Shown: positions 44,040-52,047 of the stretch, piece by piece
Layout: each line of letters begins with the position of its first letter
Numbering within the stretch: the stretch's first letter is position 1
Assembly: GCF_004119445.1 (NCBI RefSeq)
Contig: NZ_QICI01000048.1
Span: forward strand, 20,678-84,677
Direction of reading: 5' to 3'
Origin: Chryseobacterium sp. CH21
GTDB taxonomy: Bacteria; Bacteroidota; Bacteroidia; Flavobacteriales; Weeksellaceae
DNA: 64,000 bases
The notes under the pieces: generated by a model
Databases searched by the model: none
What the model was told of the DNA's origin: nothing
What the model saw: the letters and a program-made list of their open reading frames with translations, nothing else
Translations under genes and position numbers: made by a program

Positions 44040-44061
44040 CAACTAGCAACTAGCAACTAGC
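44034..44061. repeat. Tandem heptamer array AACTAGC x 4
   Basis: Four perfect head-to-tail heptamers cover the last codons and stop of the four-helix-bundle gene. Confidence 0.85.
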
Positions 44062-44078
44062 TACAAAATTACCTCATT

Positions 44079-44471
44079 ATGATTACAGATAAAGAATTTA
44101 CCCTAAGACTCATTCGTCAATTAACCCAGGCATTGGAAAAACTTATTCTGGACAAACCTGAAGAAAGCTTAATGCAGAAAGAACTGGATTTTGATACCCT
44201 AATGAGAGACATTTTCAAGATGAGTTTTACAGAAGTTTCTTCTAAAACGAAGGAAGAAATGATTGCTATAGTCAATGAAAGGCAGGAAAGAGATCACAAA
44301 GATTATTATGAAATGCTGGGGAATCTTTTCTACTTCAACAGCAGACATGATCAAAACAAAGATTTTCAGGATAAGGCAAAGACATTCTACGAGCTATATC
44401 TTCAGACCAGTGGTATTTTTGCACTTCCCATCATCAACAGAATAAATGAATTAAAAAAAGCACTTGAATAA
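44079..44471 (+). CDS. Small helical protein of unknown function
   Basis: A 130-residue, highly charged, all-helical protein with no signal peptide, opening LRLIRQLTQALEKLIL and ending LPIINRINELKKALE. The content of helices with heptad-like leucines suggests a TPR-like or coiled helical bundle. It could be DUF6483-like (memory only). Its end overlaps the left arm of a terminator. Confidence 0.6.
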   Translation: MITDKEFTLRLIRQLTQALEKLILDKPEESLMQKELDFDTLMRDIFKMSFTEVSSKTKEEMIAIVNERQERDHKDYYEMLGNLFYFNSRHDQNKDFQDKAKTFYELYLQTSGIFALPIINRINELKKALE

Positions 44472-44482
44472 AGTGCTTTTGT
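44456..44482. terminator. Bidirectional terminator between convergent genes
   Basis: AAAAGCACTT (44456-44465) and AAGTGCTTTT (44471-44480) are perfect arms with a five-base loop. Confidence 0.8.
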
Positions 44483-44486
44483 ATTG

Positions 44487-45371
44487 TTAGAATGTAATTT
44501 TATAGGTTCCGGTAGAAGATGTACTGGCTTTCTCTGCCTTTACGTATTTCTTTACCCAGGCTACCGATGTAGAGGATACGCAAGGGTCTGAAACACCTCC
44601 TGATCTTCTTGCAGACACCACATTTCCTGCTTTATCTACCGTATAAGCAATGGTAATTGATCCACTTGCTGTACAGCTGTGAGAAGGTTGTGCTCCTCCT
44701 CGCCCCATTGTTCCGGGAATATAGCCTACCAACTTTCTGTCGATCCCTACTTTACTGTCTCCGTTTCCATCGCCACCTAAAGGATCACCGACATTTCCAA
44801 TACCATCACCCGTTCCCTGGCTTCCGGCTTTTGTTCCTCTTCCTTTGATCAGATTTCCAATAGCTGCATTCCCTTTTCCGTCTCCGTTTCCTGTTTTTGA
44901 GTTGGCAGTTGTAGCTCCGGATTTCTTCGTATTTTTTGAAGCACTTGTACTGGTGGCTTCTTTTTTCTCAGCTTTTTTGGATTCCTCTTTTTTAGGAACA
45001 GTAGCTTTTGAATTATTTCCTGTAATCACTTTCTCCTTAACATCTGTTTTCTTTGGCTCAGGAGTTGGTTCTGGTTTTATAACTGTTTTTGTTTCCGGAA
45101 CAGGTGTTTCTGCAGGCTCTGGGGTCACTTCTTCTGTTGCAGCGGCAAGACTTCCCGGCTGCTCAGCAGGTTCTTCAATTCCTTTACCATTTCTGTTGTC
45201 CCCAAAGTTGACTAACATTGTGGTAACCACTTCAGGATCTTTATCCAGCTCAGGTTTTAATTTATACAAAAAAACAAAAAGCAGAATAGCAGCCCAGATA
45301 AGAATAGAAAGCAGGGCGCTTTTTACTCTATCTTTGTTTTCTTCGTTTCTGCTTGCTGTATAGCTTTTCAT
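44487..45371 (-). CDS. TonB-family energy transducer
   Basis: A 294-residue protein with a short cytoplasmic start, one membrane helix (about 20-41, SILIWAAILLFVFLYKL), a long Pro/Glu/Lys/Thr-rich periplasmic linker (about 75-150), a Gly-rich section and a C-terminal domain (about 220-294) with ITIAYTVDKAGNVVSAR, as in TonB C-terminal domains. It would pass the energy of the ExbB-ExbD motor, coded just upstream in the same operon, to outer membrane receptors. Confidence 0.86.
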   Translation of the reverse strand: MKSYTASRNEENKDRVKSALLSILIWAAILLFVFLYKLKPELDKDPEVVTTMLVNFGDNRNGKGIEEPAEQPGSLAAATEEVTPEPAETPVPETKTVIKPEPTPEPKKTDVKEKVITGNNSKATVPKKEESKKAEKKEATSTSASKNTKKSGATTANSKTGNGDGKGNAAIGNLIKGRGTKAGSQGTGDGIGNVGDPLGGDGNGDSKVGIDRKLVGYIPGTMGRGGAQPSHSCTASGSITIAYTVDKAGNVVSARRSGGVSDPCVSSTSVAWVKKYVKAEKASTSSTGTYKITF

Positions 45372-45392
45372 CTTAAAAAGTAATTCTTTCCG

Positions 45393-45791
45393 TTATTTAT
45401 CTTTAACCGTTGCAATTGCAATGTTAAATTTATGTTTTTCAGCAATTTCCATGACAAAAACAACATCTTTATGCAATGTATTTTCATCTGCTCTGATCGT
45501 GAATGATTTATTGGTCTGACCGGCTAATTTATCTACAATAATTTTTTCCAGTTCTCCTTTATTTGCTGGATTATCATCTACAAAGAATGATCCGTCCGGC
45601 TTGATACTTACCGTCAAAGGATTGGGGATATTGTCGTCAACAGCTCCGGCTTTCGGCAGATTCACATCAATAGCACTTTGATTAGCGGCTGAAGAGGTGA
45701 TCATAAAGAAAATCAGCATCAACAGGATAACGTCTGTCATGGCTGCTAAACTGAATTCCGGGTTTGCTTTATTTCTTCTTTGAATTTTCAT
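45393..45791 (-). CDS. ExbD/TolR-family motor protein
   Basis: A 132-residue protein with one membrane helix (about 15-32, MTDVILLMLIFFMIT), in which the Asp in MTDVIL is the proton-carrying residue of the family. The periplasmic domain has VDVNLPKAG-like IDVNLPKAGAVDD and FTIRADENTLHKDVVFVME. It lies between the ExbB and TonB genes of the operon. Confidence 0.92.
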   Translation of the reverse strand: MKIQRRNKANPEFSLAAMTDVILLMLIFFMITSSAANQSAIDVNLPKAGAVDDNIPNPLTVSIKPDGSFFVDDNPANKGELEKIIVDKLAGQTNKSFTIRADENTLHKDVVFVMEIAEKHKFNIAIATVKDK

Positions 45792-45803
45792 CGTAAGAAA
45801 GAT

Positions 45804-46508
45804 TTATAAAGGTTTGTTGATAAGATCTAAAAATTCTCCTGACATATTCTGTGCCTTCAGTACAAATTTATCAATCCTTGTCAAAAGGATGTTGTAACAG
45901 AAGTTAGCAGGAATTGCTACTGCCAAACCTACCGCGGTTTGTCCCAAAGCGGTATAAATACCTTCCGAAAGTGTTTTCGGAGAGAAAGATCCGGTGGCGT
46001 GGGATAAATTGAAGAACGCAATAATCATCCCGATTACCGTTCCTAAAAGTCCCAACATCGGTGCAATACTCGGTACTACAGCCAAAAGGTTCAGGTTTTT
46101 CTCCATATTAGCCACCTCTACCTGAGCCTGTGATTCCATAGCACTTACAATATCAGATACAGGGCGTCCTAATCTTGAAATTCCTTTTTCTAAAATTCTT
46201 CCTTCCGGAGAGTTCTGTGTCTTGCAGTAATCTGCCGCCGCCTCTATTTTTCCAGCTTTAATAAAGTCTTCTATATTATTCATAAAATTGGAATCCGTTT
46301 TTGAAGTCAGTCTTTTGATAAAGAAAAATCTTTCAAAAAACAGATATAGAGAAAACACTCCCAACAGCAATACGGTGACCATCACTATTTTAGCGAAAGC
46401 CCCTCCGTGGAACATAATCTTCCAGAAGGAAAATTCTAAATTGTCTGTAGCAACTGCGGGTGTAGCGATTTGTGCAAATAAAATCTGAGAAAGTTCCGTT
46501 AACAGCAT
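45804..46508 (-). CDS. MotA/TolQ/ExbB-family proton-channel protein
   Basis: A 234-residue protein with three membrane helices (about 30-55, 140-165, 175-200). The conserved parts are LNLLAVVPSIAPMLGLLGTVIGMI and EGIYTALGQTAVGLAVAIPA, which line the proton path. It forms the motor with ExbD for TonB-dependent uptake. A minus-strand -7 box lies 30 bases upstream, so it is the first gene of the exbB-exbD-tonB operon. Confidence 0.93.
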   Translation of the reverse strand: MLLTELSQILFAQIATPAVATDNLEFSFWKIMFHGGAFAKIVMVTVLLLGVFSLYLFFERFFFIKRLTSKTDSNFMNNIEDFIKAGKIEAAADYCKTQNSPEGRILEKGISRLGRPVSDIVSAMESQAQVEVANMEKNLNLLAVVPSIAPMLGLLGTVIGMIIAFFNLSHATGSFSPKTLSEGIYTALGQTAVGLAVAIPANFCYNILLTRIDKFVLKAQNMSGEFLDLINKPL

Positions 46509-46538
46509 TAAATGTGAATTTTATTAAATTTTCAACGA

Positions 46539-46546
46539 CAAATGTA
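46539..46546 (-). promoter_or_regulatory. Candidate -7 box TACATTTG for the ExbB-ExbD-TonB operon
   Basis: Minus-strand match to TAnnTTTG 31 bases before the first ATG. Confidence 0.5.
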
Positions 46547-46682
46547 GTAGAATATTGTGAATTGAACTCTTAAAAATTGCTTAAAAACAACTTAAAATTT
46601 GTTACAATTTTATAAATAGCAAATTTCTTTCCAAAAAATAATCTTGAAAAGAAATTTACAGTTAAAAAGGCAGAAGCTTCTG

Positions 46683-47144
46683 TTAGTCTTCCCCTACCTC
46701 AATATCATCTTGCTTAAATTCGCATTTTAATCTAAAGGGGATCGGGGTATCTGATCCGGTATAGAAATCATCAATGGTCCCTTTCCAGATGACCTGAAGT
46801 TCCCCTTCTTCATTTCTTTCAAAAAGAAGCTCATTGTCATAGATATAGGCCTCTTCATCATCGAAAAGATCTACCTCTGTATAAGTTTCTTCATCAGAAT
46901 CATTGATTTTGATTATTTTTCCTTCAATTTCCGTAGACTCGATAGGGAAATCGAACACTTCAAGTGAAAGCTGTGGAAAGTTGTACTGTAGTGAATCATC
47001 TTCTACGTGATCCAAACTGTCATCCGTAATCACTTCAACCTCTAAAAAATGTTGCTGGTTGCTGTAAACTGCCTTACAATAAGTATTTCTGATATTGTAT
47101 TTTAGCGTCTCCTCCGGATGGTAAATTTTTAAAATCCCTTTCAT
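46683..47144 (-). CDS. Acidic cytoplasmic protein of unknown function
   Basis: A 153-residue protein with very many Asp and Glu (for example DDSLDHVEDDSL, DLFDDEEAYIYD), no signal peptide and beta-rich predicted character. I do not recognise the family. A minus-strand TATCTTTG box lies at 47193-47200, 49 bases upstream. It looks like a real monocistronic gene because the frame is intact and codon use resembles that of its neighbours. Confidence 0.65.
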   Translation of the reverse strand: MKGILKIYHPEETLKYNIRNTYCKAVYSNQQHFLEVEVITDDSLDHVEDDSLQYNFPQLSLEVFDFPIESTEIEGKIIKINDSDEETYTEVDLFDDEEAYIYDNELLFERNEEGELQVIWKGTIDDFYTGSDTPIPFRLKCEFKQDDIEVGED

Positions 47145-47192
47145 TTTTTCTTAAAAAAGAACTGTAATAATATGATTGTTAAACGTTTTAGA

Positions 47193-47200
47193 CAAAGATA
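47193..47200 (-). promoter_or_regulatory. Candidate -7 box TATCTTTG for the acidic protein gene
   Basis: Minus-strand match to TAnnTTTG. Confidence 0.4.
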
Positions 47201-47313
47201 AAAAATTGATTCAAAGTTGAAAGGATTTTGAAAATAATTTTTTAAAATCGGCTTATACAATAATACTGAATATCCCAATAATACTTACTTTTGTTTTCAT
47301 AAAGATTCTGAAA

Positions 47314-49110
47314 ATGAAAAATATTTTATCGAAGAGTATTCTGGGATTAGGATTGATGATCGGTCTTGCTTCATGCAAAAAAACGGACTCTCCTCTTACA
47401 AAGGTAACGCCCAGCAACCTGGATTCTATTGCTTCCAATTATTATGAGCAGTACCTTAAGCTATACCCTTTAGACGCTACATCTCAAGGAGATACAAGGT
47501 ATAACGACCAGCTTCCTATTAATATTGATAAAGATTTTATTTCAGGAGAAATAGCTTTTTACAATTCTGTACAGAAGCAATTGGATCATGTAGATTACAA
47601 AACTCTTTCTGATGAAGATAAAGTGGTGTATGATGTACTGGATTATACTTTAAAAGACAAAATTGAGGCTCATGCCTATCATCCGGAATATATTCCTTTT
47701 ACCCAATTCGGTGGTCTTCCGCTTACTTTTCCGCTGTATGGAAGCGGACAGGGCAGCCAGCCTTTCAAAACAGAAAAGGACTACAGCGACTGGCTGAAAA
47801 GAATGGAAAAGTTCCCGGAATGGATGAATGCCGCAGCAGATAACTTCCGGGAAGGAATCAACAATAAAGTGGTGCTTCCTAAAAAACTGGTGATCAAAAT
47901 GATTCCTCAGATGAAAGCAGAAGAAATCACAACTTCTGACATGGAAAAAAATATTTTCTACGGTCCAATCAAAAACTTCCCGAAAAGCTTCAATCAGGAT
48001 CAGAAAGACAAATTTTCTACACTTTATAAGGATGCCATTATAAAAAAGATTATTCCGGCCTATACAAAAATGGGACTCTTTTTGGAAAAAGATTATCTTC
48101 CAAAAGCAAGAGATACAGACGGATACAACAGTCTTCCTAACGGAAATGAAATTTACAGCTATTATGTAAAAAGCTGGACTACTACGAAGAAATCTCCTGA
48201 AGAGATCAATAAAATCGGGCTACAGCAGGTGGCTATGCTTCGTGCAGAAATGGAAAAAGTAAAACAGCAGGTAGGTTTCTCCGGAACATTGGAAGAGTTT
48301 ATCACTTTTGTAAAAACGGATCCGAAAGCGATGCCTTATAAGACTTCTAAAGAGGTTTTGAATGCATTCAACGGTATTTTAACGAAAATCACTCCGAAAC
48401 TGAAGACCATGTTCAACGTAACTCCGAAAACAAAGTTTGAGATCAGACAGACGGAGAAATTCAGAGAAGCAAGTGCCAGCGCAGAATATATTCCGGGAAC
48501 TCCGGATGGTAAAAGAGCGGGTATATTTTATGTTCCGCTTCCTGATCCTACCAAATTCAATGTTACTTCAGGAATGGAGTCTCTTTTTCTTCACGAAGCA
48601 ATTCCAGGCCATCATTATCAGGTTTCTTTACAACAGGAGAATACTAAGCTTCCTAAATTCATGAGATTCGGATGGTTCGGAGCGTATGGAGAAGGATGGG
48701 CCCATTATTGTGAAACATTAGGTCCTGAATTCGGTTTATATACCGATCCTTATCAGAAAATGGGGTATCTAAGCGATCAAATGTTAAGAGCTGTAAGATT
48801 GGTAATAGATACAGGAATTCATACAGGAAAAATGTCACGCGAAGAAGCCATCAAATATTTCCTAAGCAATATTTCTTATGACGAAGGATCTGCCACAGCA
48901 GAGGTAGAAAGATATATGGCAATGCCAGGCCAGGCTTTAGGCTACAAAATAGGCTCTTTAAGAATCCGTGAACTGAGAGAGAAATATCAGAAGGAATTGG
49001 GAAGTAAATTCAATCTGGCAAGCTTTCATGATGAAGTATTGAGCCAGGGATGTCTTCCTTTAGATGTTCTCAATAGAAAAATGGAGCTTTGGTCCCAAAA
49101 ACAAAAATAG
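47314..49110 (+). CDS. DUF885 family lipoprotein, putative metallopeptidase
   Basis: A 598-residue protein with a signal ending LMIGLASC (lipobox, Cys at about 21) followed by KKTDSPL. The DUF885 domain covers the rest, with FLHEAIPGHHYQ (HExxxxH-like zinc site), GEGWAHYCE and IDTGIHTGKMSREEAIKYF. DUF885 proteins resemble M32-like carboxypeptidases. It is likely an outer-surface or periplasmic peptidase. The next gene starts six bases on. Confidence 0.92.
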   Translation: MKNILSKSILGLGLMIGLASCKKTDSPLTKVTPSNLDSIASNYYEQYLKLYPLDATSQGDTRYNDQLPINIDKDFISGEIAFYNSVQKQLDHVDYKTLSDEDKVVYDVLDYTLKDKIEAHAYHPEYIPFTQFGGLPLTFPLYGSGQGSQPFKTEKDYSDWLKRMEKFPEWMNAAADNFREGINNKVVLPKKLVIKMIPQMKAEEITTSDMEKNIFYGPIKNFPKSFNQDQKDKFSTLYKDAIIKKIIPAYTKMGLFLEKDYLPKARDTDGYNSLPNGNEIYSYYVKSWTTTKKSPEEINKIGLQQVAMLRAEMEKVKQQVGFSGTLEEFITFVKTDPKAMPYKTSKEVLNAFNGILTKITPKLKTMFNVTPKTKFEIRQTEKFREASASAEYIPGTPDGKRAGIFYVPLPDPTKFNVTSGMESLFLHEAIPGHHYQVSLQQENTKLPKFMRFGWFGAYGEGWAHYCETLGPEFGLYTDPYQKMGYLSDQMLRAVRLVIDTGIHTGKMSREEAIKYFLSNISYDEGSATAEVERYMAMPGQALGYKIGSLRIRELREKYQKELGSKFNLASFHDEVLSQGCLPLDVLNRKMELWSQKQK

Positions 49111-49116
49111 TTTCTT

Positions 49117-49680
49117 ATGAGACTATTTTTATTTTTTATGGGTATTTTATTGACTGTTTTAAGCTGTCATAAGGAGCAAAGTTTTGAAAAATTCATAGTT
49201 GATAAAGACTTACCCAATTATGATACAATTCAGCGTCTTTCAAAATATCCGGAGCTGAAGCTGTATAAAAGTGAAGTTGTTGAAAGCAAGACAAGGACAG
49301 CTTACATTGTTCAGAAAGCATTTTATTACGATGGCTTGCTTAAAGGATCATTCATCTTTGACGATTATAAGTGTACAGCACAATATCAAAATGATACTTT
49401 AAATATTCTACTGAACAATAATAATGGATATTTTGGGAATGGAGTTTTGGTAAAAGTGTTCAACAACCAATTTTATATAAAAGATATTGATCCTAAAACA
49501 TTAAAAGGTGAAAAAAAATTCATAAAATCAAATGTCTCAGAACAAAAACTAATTCTAAACACCAATAAATTCAACAAAAATGATAGTATTTATGGTTTCA
49601 TAGACTATAAATGCAGGGTTGACAGTTTGGTTTATAAACACTTCAGAGGGTATTTTAAAACGACAATACAACAAAATTGA
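49117..49680 (+). CDS. Small lipoprotein of unknown function
   Basis: A 187-residue protein whose signal (LFFMGILLTVLSC) ends in a lipobox. The remainder is beta-rich and Lys/Asn-rich with no motif I can name. It shares a transcript with the DUF885 gene. The next gene starts two bases after its stop. Confidence 0.65.
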   Translation: MRLFLFFMGILLTVLSCHKEQSFEKFIVDKDLPNYDTIQRLSKYPELKLYKSEVVESKTRTAYIVQKAFYYDGLLKGSFIFDDYKCTAQYQNDTLNILLNNNNGYFGNGVLVKVFNNQFYIKDIDPKTLKGEKKFIKSNVSEQKLILNTNKFNKNDSIYGFIDYKCRVDSLVYKHFRGYFKTTIQQN

Positions 49681-49681
49681 T

Positions 49682-50128
49682 ATGATCACAGAAAGCATAA
49701 GATCTCTCTTCAGTAGAGATTTAAATAAATTAAAAACAGAGATAGAAGCCTATCAGAATGAAGAAAATCTTTGGATAATTGATAAAAGTATTGCCAATTC
49801 TGCGGGCAACCTTTGTCTGCATTTAGTTGGGAACATTAATCATTTTATAGGAGCACAGCTAGGAAATACAGATTATGTTAGAAATCGTGAGCTGGAATTT
49901 TCATTAAAAGACGTTCCAAAAACTGAGCTTATTGAAAAAATTGAGGCTACCATAGCTATGATAGATTCCGTTCTGCCACAATTGTCTGAAGATGATCTTA
50001 AAAAAGAATATCCGCTGGTTGTTTTTGAGAGCAAAATGACCACCGATTACTTCCTGATCCATCTGGTGGCCCACCTGGATTATCATTTAGGACAGATTAA
50101 TTATCACAGGAGATTATTGGATAATTAA
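49682..50128 (+). CDS. DinB-like protein (DUF1572)
   Basis: The ATG at 49682 (MITESIRSLFSRDLNKL) is preferred because the upstream in-frame ATG at 49619 lies in the preceding gene. The 148-residue four-helix product has CLHLVGNINHFIGAQLG and HLVAHLDYHLGQINYHRRL, with the three histidines of DinB/YfiT metal sites. DUF1572 members may be thiol-dependent enzymes; the role here is unknown. Confidence 0.86.
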   Translation: MITESIRSLFSRDLNKLKTEIEAYQNEENLWIIDKSIANSAGNLCLHLVGNINHFIGAQLGNTDYVRNRELEFSLKDVPKTELIEKIEATIAMIDSVLPQLSEDDLKKEYPLVVFESKMTTDYFLIHLVAHLDYHLGQINYHRRLLDN

Positions 50129-50158
50129 ATTCTTTTTACTTGACATGGTTATAAAATA

Positions 50159-50306
50159 AACGCAACGATCACAAAGTAATTGTTGCGTTTTCTATTAATT
50201 AGCAAGGGCGTTTCACTCAGCTAAGAAAATATTGCCTTTGCTAAACGAAGTGCCTTTGCGAGCTATTTCAACATAATTTTTATAAAATCTTGGCGATCAT
50301 AGCGCT
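50159..50306. repeat. Dispersed intergenic inverted-repeat element, copy 3 (degenerate)
   Basis: Begins AACGCAACGATC and carries AGCAAGGGCGTTTCACTCAGC and AGTGCCTTTGCGAGCT in the positions of the arms of the other two copies; ends near ATCATAGCGCT. It lies between the DinB-like gene and nth. Confidence 0.6.
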
Positions 50307-50318
50307 AAAACTACTGAA

Positions 50319-50939
50319 TTATTTCTCAAACATCATTTTCGTAATAAAATCCTTCTCTCCCTTTCCTCTCGCCGGAGAATATTCTCTTCCATAGAAAATG
50401 ATCTGAAGGTGAAGCTTATTCCATACTTCTTCCGGGAATAAACTCTTTGCATCACGCTCAGTTTCCACTACATTTTTTCCGGAGGTAAGCTTCCACTGTG
50501 TCATCAGACGGTGAATGTGGGTATCTACCGGAAAAGCAGGAAATCCAAATCCCTGGCTCATCACTACTGAAGCAGTCTTGTGTCCTACGCCCGGAAGAGC
50601 TTCCAATTCTTCATAAGTCTGAGGAACAATACCATTGTGTCTTTCCAACAGAAGTTCGGCCATTCTTTTCAGGTTTTTGGCTTTTGTATTAGACAGTCCT
50701 ATTTCTTTAATCAGTTCTTTGATTTCAAATTCTTCCAGCTTCGCCATTCTCTGCGGTGTTCCTGCTACTGCAAAAAGATCGGGGGTAACCTGGTTTACCT
50801 TTTTATCTGTGGTCTGCGCAGAAAGAGCTACAGCAACCATTAATGTATAGGGATCGGTGTGATCTAAAGGAATAGGTGTGGTGGGATATAATTTATCCAG
50901 TTCTATCTGAACGAGCTCAGCTCTTTGTTTTTTTGTCAT
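50319..50939 (-). CDS. nth: Endonuclease III without the iron-sulfur cluster motif
   Basis: The ATG at 50939 (MTKKQRAELV) gives 206 residues. The helix-hairpin-helix LPGVGHKTA carries catalytic Lys121, and FPVDTHIHRL carries Asp139, so glycosylase/lyase function should be intact. E. coli Nth ends in a C-x6-C-x2-C-x5-C loop that holds a 4Fe-4S cluster. Here that part reads YGREYSPARGKGEKDF and the whole protein has no cysteine. It removes oxidised pyrimidines from DNA. It is divergent from bcp with overlapping promoters. Confidence 0.94.
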   Translation of the reverse strand: MTKKQRAELVQIELDKLYPTTPIPLDHTDPYTLMVAVALSAQTTDKKVNQVTPDLFAVAGTPQRMAKLEEFEIKELIKEIGLSNTKAKNLKRMAELLLERHNGIVPQTYEELEALPGVGHKTASVVMSQGFGFPAFPVDTHIHRLMTQWKLTSGKNVVETERDAKSLFPEEVWNKLHLQIIFYGREYSPARGKGEKDFITKMMFEK

Positions 50940-50955
50940 GTATGCCTTAAATTTG
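50925..50955 (+). promoter_or_regulatory. Promoter of bcp (TTG, 20-base spacer, TAAATTTG)
   Basis: TTG at 50925-50927 and the -7 box at 50948-50955, 17 bases before the bcp ATG. A minus-strand TAATTTTG (50958-50965) for nth lies directly beside it. Confidence 0.6.
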
Positions 50956-50972
50956 AACAAAATTAAATCATT

Positions 50973-51422
50973 ATGCTGAAAGTTGGAGATAAATTACCTG
51001 AATTTGAAGGATTCAATCAAGACGGAGAAACAGTAACCTCATCAAAATTAATTGGAAAAAAACTGGTGGTTTTCTTTTATCCGCAAGCCAGTACACCAAC
51101 CTGTACGGTGGAAGCCTGCAACCTGAGTGATAATTATGCTAAGCTTAAGAAAGCGGGATTTCAATTATTAGGAGTAAGTGGCGATTCTGTGAAAAAACAG
51201 AAAAATTTCCATAGTAAATTTGCTTTCCCTTATGATCTTATTGCAGACGAAAACCGTGATGTTATCGAAAAATTCGGGGTATGGCAGGAGAAAAAGACGT
51301 TTGGGAAAACGTATATGGGAATTGTAAGAACCACTTTTATTTTTGATGAAGCAGGTGTCTGTACAAGAGTTATTGAAAAGGTAACTTCAAAGACTGCTGC
51401 GGAGCAGATTTTGGAAGATTAA
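50973..51422 (+). CDS. bcp: Thioredoxin-dependent thiol peroxidase (BCP-type peroxiredoxin)
   Basis: A 149-residue peroxiredoxin. YPQASTPTCTVEACNL shows peroxidatic Cys44 and resolving Cys49 five residues on, the atypical 2-Cys BCP arrangement. VVFFYPQ, LLGVSGDSVKKQ and RTTFIFDEAG are the other family blocks. It reduces hydroperoxides with thioredoxin. It is transcribed away from nth. Confidence 0.94.
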   Translation: MLKVGDKLPEFEGFNQDGETVTSSKLIGKKLVVFFYPQASTPTCTVEACNLSDNYAKLKKAGFQLLGVSGDSVKKQKNFHSKFAFPYDLIADENRDVIEKFGVWQEKKTFGKTYMGIVRTTFIFDEAGVCTRVIEKVTSKTAAEQILED

Positions 51423-51447
51423 TTCTTTTTGAAACACAAATATCACA

Positions 51448-51508
51448 AATGCTTTCACAAATAACACGATTTAAAATCTATATGGTATTTGTGAAAGTGT
51501 TTTTTATT
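51448..51508. terminator. Hairpin terminator between bcp and a convergent gene
   Basis: CTTTCACAAATA (51452-51463) and TATTTGTGAAAG (51486-51497) are perfect arms followed by GTGTTTTTTATT; it can serve both genes. Confidence 0.75.
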
Positions 51509-51513
51509 GTTAT

Positions 51514-52047
51514 TTACTCTGTTTCGTAATAGTTTAATTCTTCAGTTTCGCCAGGAAGTGTGACATGTTTTTTAAACCTCAATCCTAGTTTTTCGATAAG
51601 CTTTTGGGAAGAAATGTTATCTTTTGAAATAATCGCAGATATTTTTGTTAACCCGAACTCATCCATACCAATAGATTTAACTTTCTGAGCAGCTTCAAAA
51701 GCATACCCTTTTCCCTCAAACTCTTCCAATAGAGAATAACCAATATCAACAATATCAAGACCTTCTCTTTCAAAAATCCCGACTGCTCCTATTTTTTCAT
51801 TGCTTTCTTTAGTCACTAAAAGATAGTTTCCAAATCCCAGTCTTTCAATCTGTGGAGCGAATCTGTTTAGGATATAATTTTCGGCATCTTCAATACTGTT
51901 AACATTGCGATTACCAATATGTTGAATAAATTTTGGCCGGTTATAAAGCTCAAAGACAAAATCTTTGTCTTCACGGGACATTGGACGAAGTATTAATCGC
52001 TCAGTCTCATAGGTATTATCTGCGCTTGGGTGTTTTTTTGAGCTCAT
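51514..52047 (-). CDS. GNAT-family N-acetyltransferase
   Basis: A 177-residue acetyltransferase with NTYETERLILRPM, EKIGAVGIFEREG, DIGYSLLEEFEGKGYAFEAA (the acetyl-CoA loop) and ISKDNISSQKLIEKLGLRF. The substrate is unknown. Its start overlaps the end of the upstream secreted-protein gene by 32 bases. Confidence 0.88.
   Translation of the reverse strand: MSSKKHPSADNTYETERLILRPMSREDKDFVFELYNRPKFIQHIGNRNVNSIEDAENYILNRFAPQIERLGFGNYLLVTKESNEKIGAVGIFEREGLDIVDIGYSLLEEFEGKGYAFEAAQKVKSIGMDEFGLTKISAIISKDNISSQKLIEKLGLRFKKHVTLPGETEELNYYETE

Noticed and set aside
44034..44061. Tandem AACTAGC array as a possible CRISPR
   Set aside because: Units are seven bases with no spacers, and no cas genes are present.
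44845..45363. A 172-codon plus-strand frame antisense to the TonB gene
   Set aside because: It mirrors the Pro/Glu/Lys/Thr-rich linker of TonB, giving low-complexity Val/Ser/Phe/Gly text without a domain.
49619..49681. An earlier start for the DinB-like gene
   Set aside because: It lies wholly within the preceding lipoprotein gene and the extra residues read as out-of-frame text.
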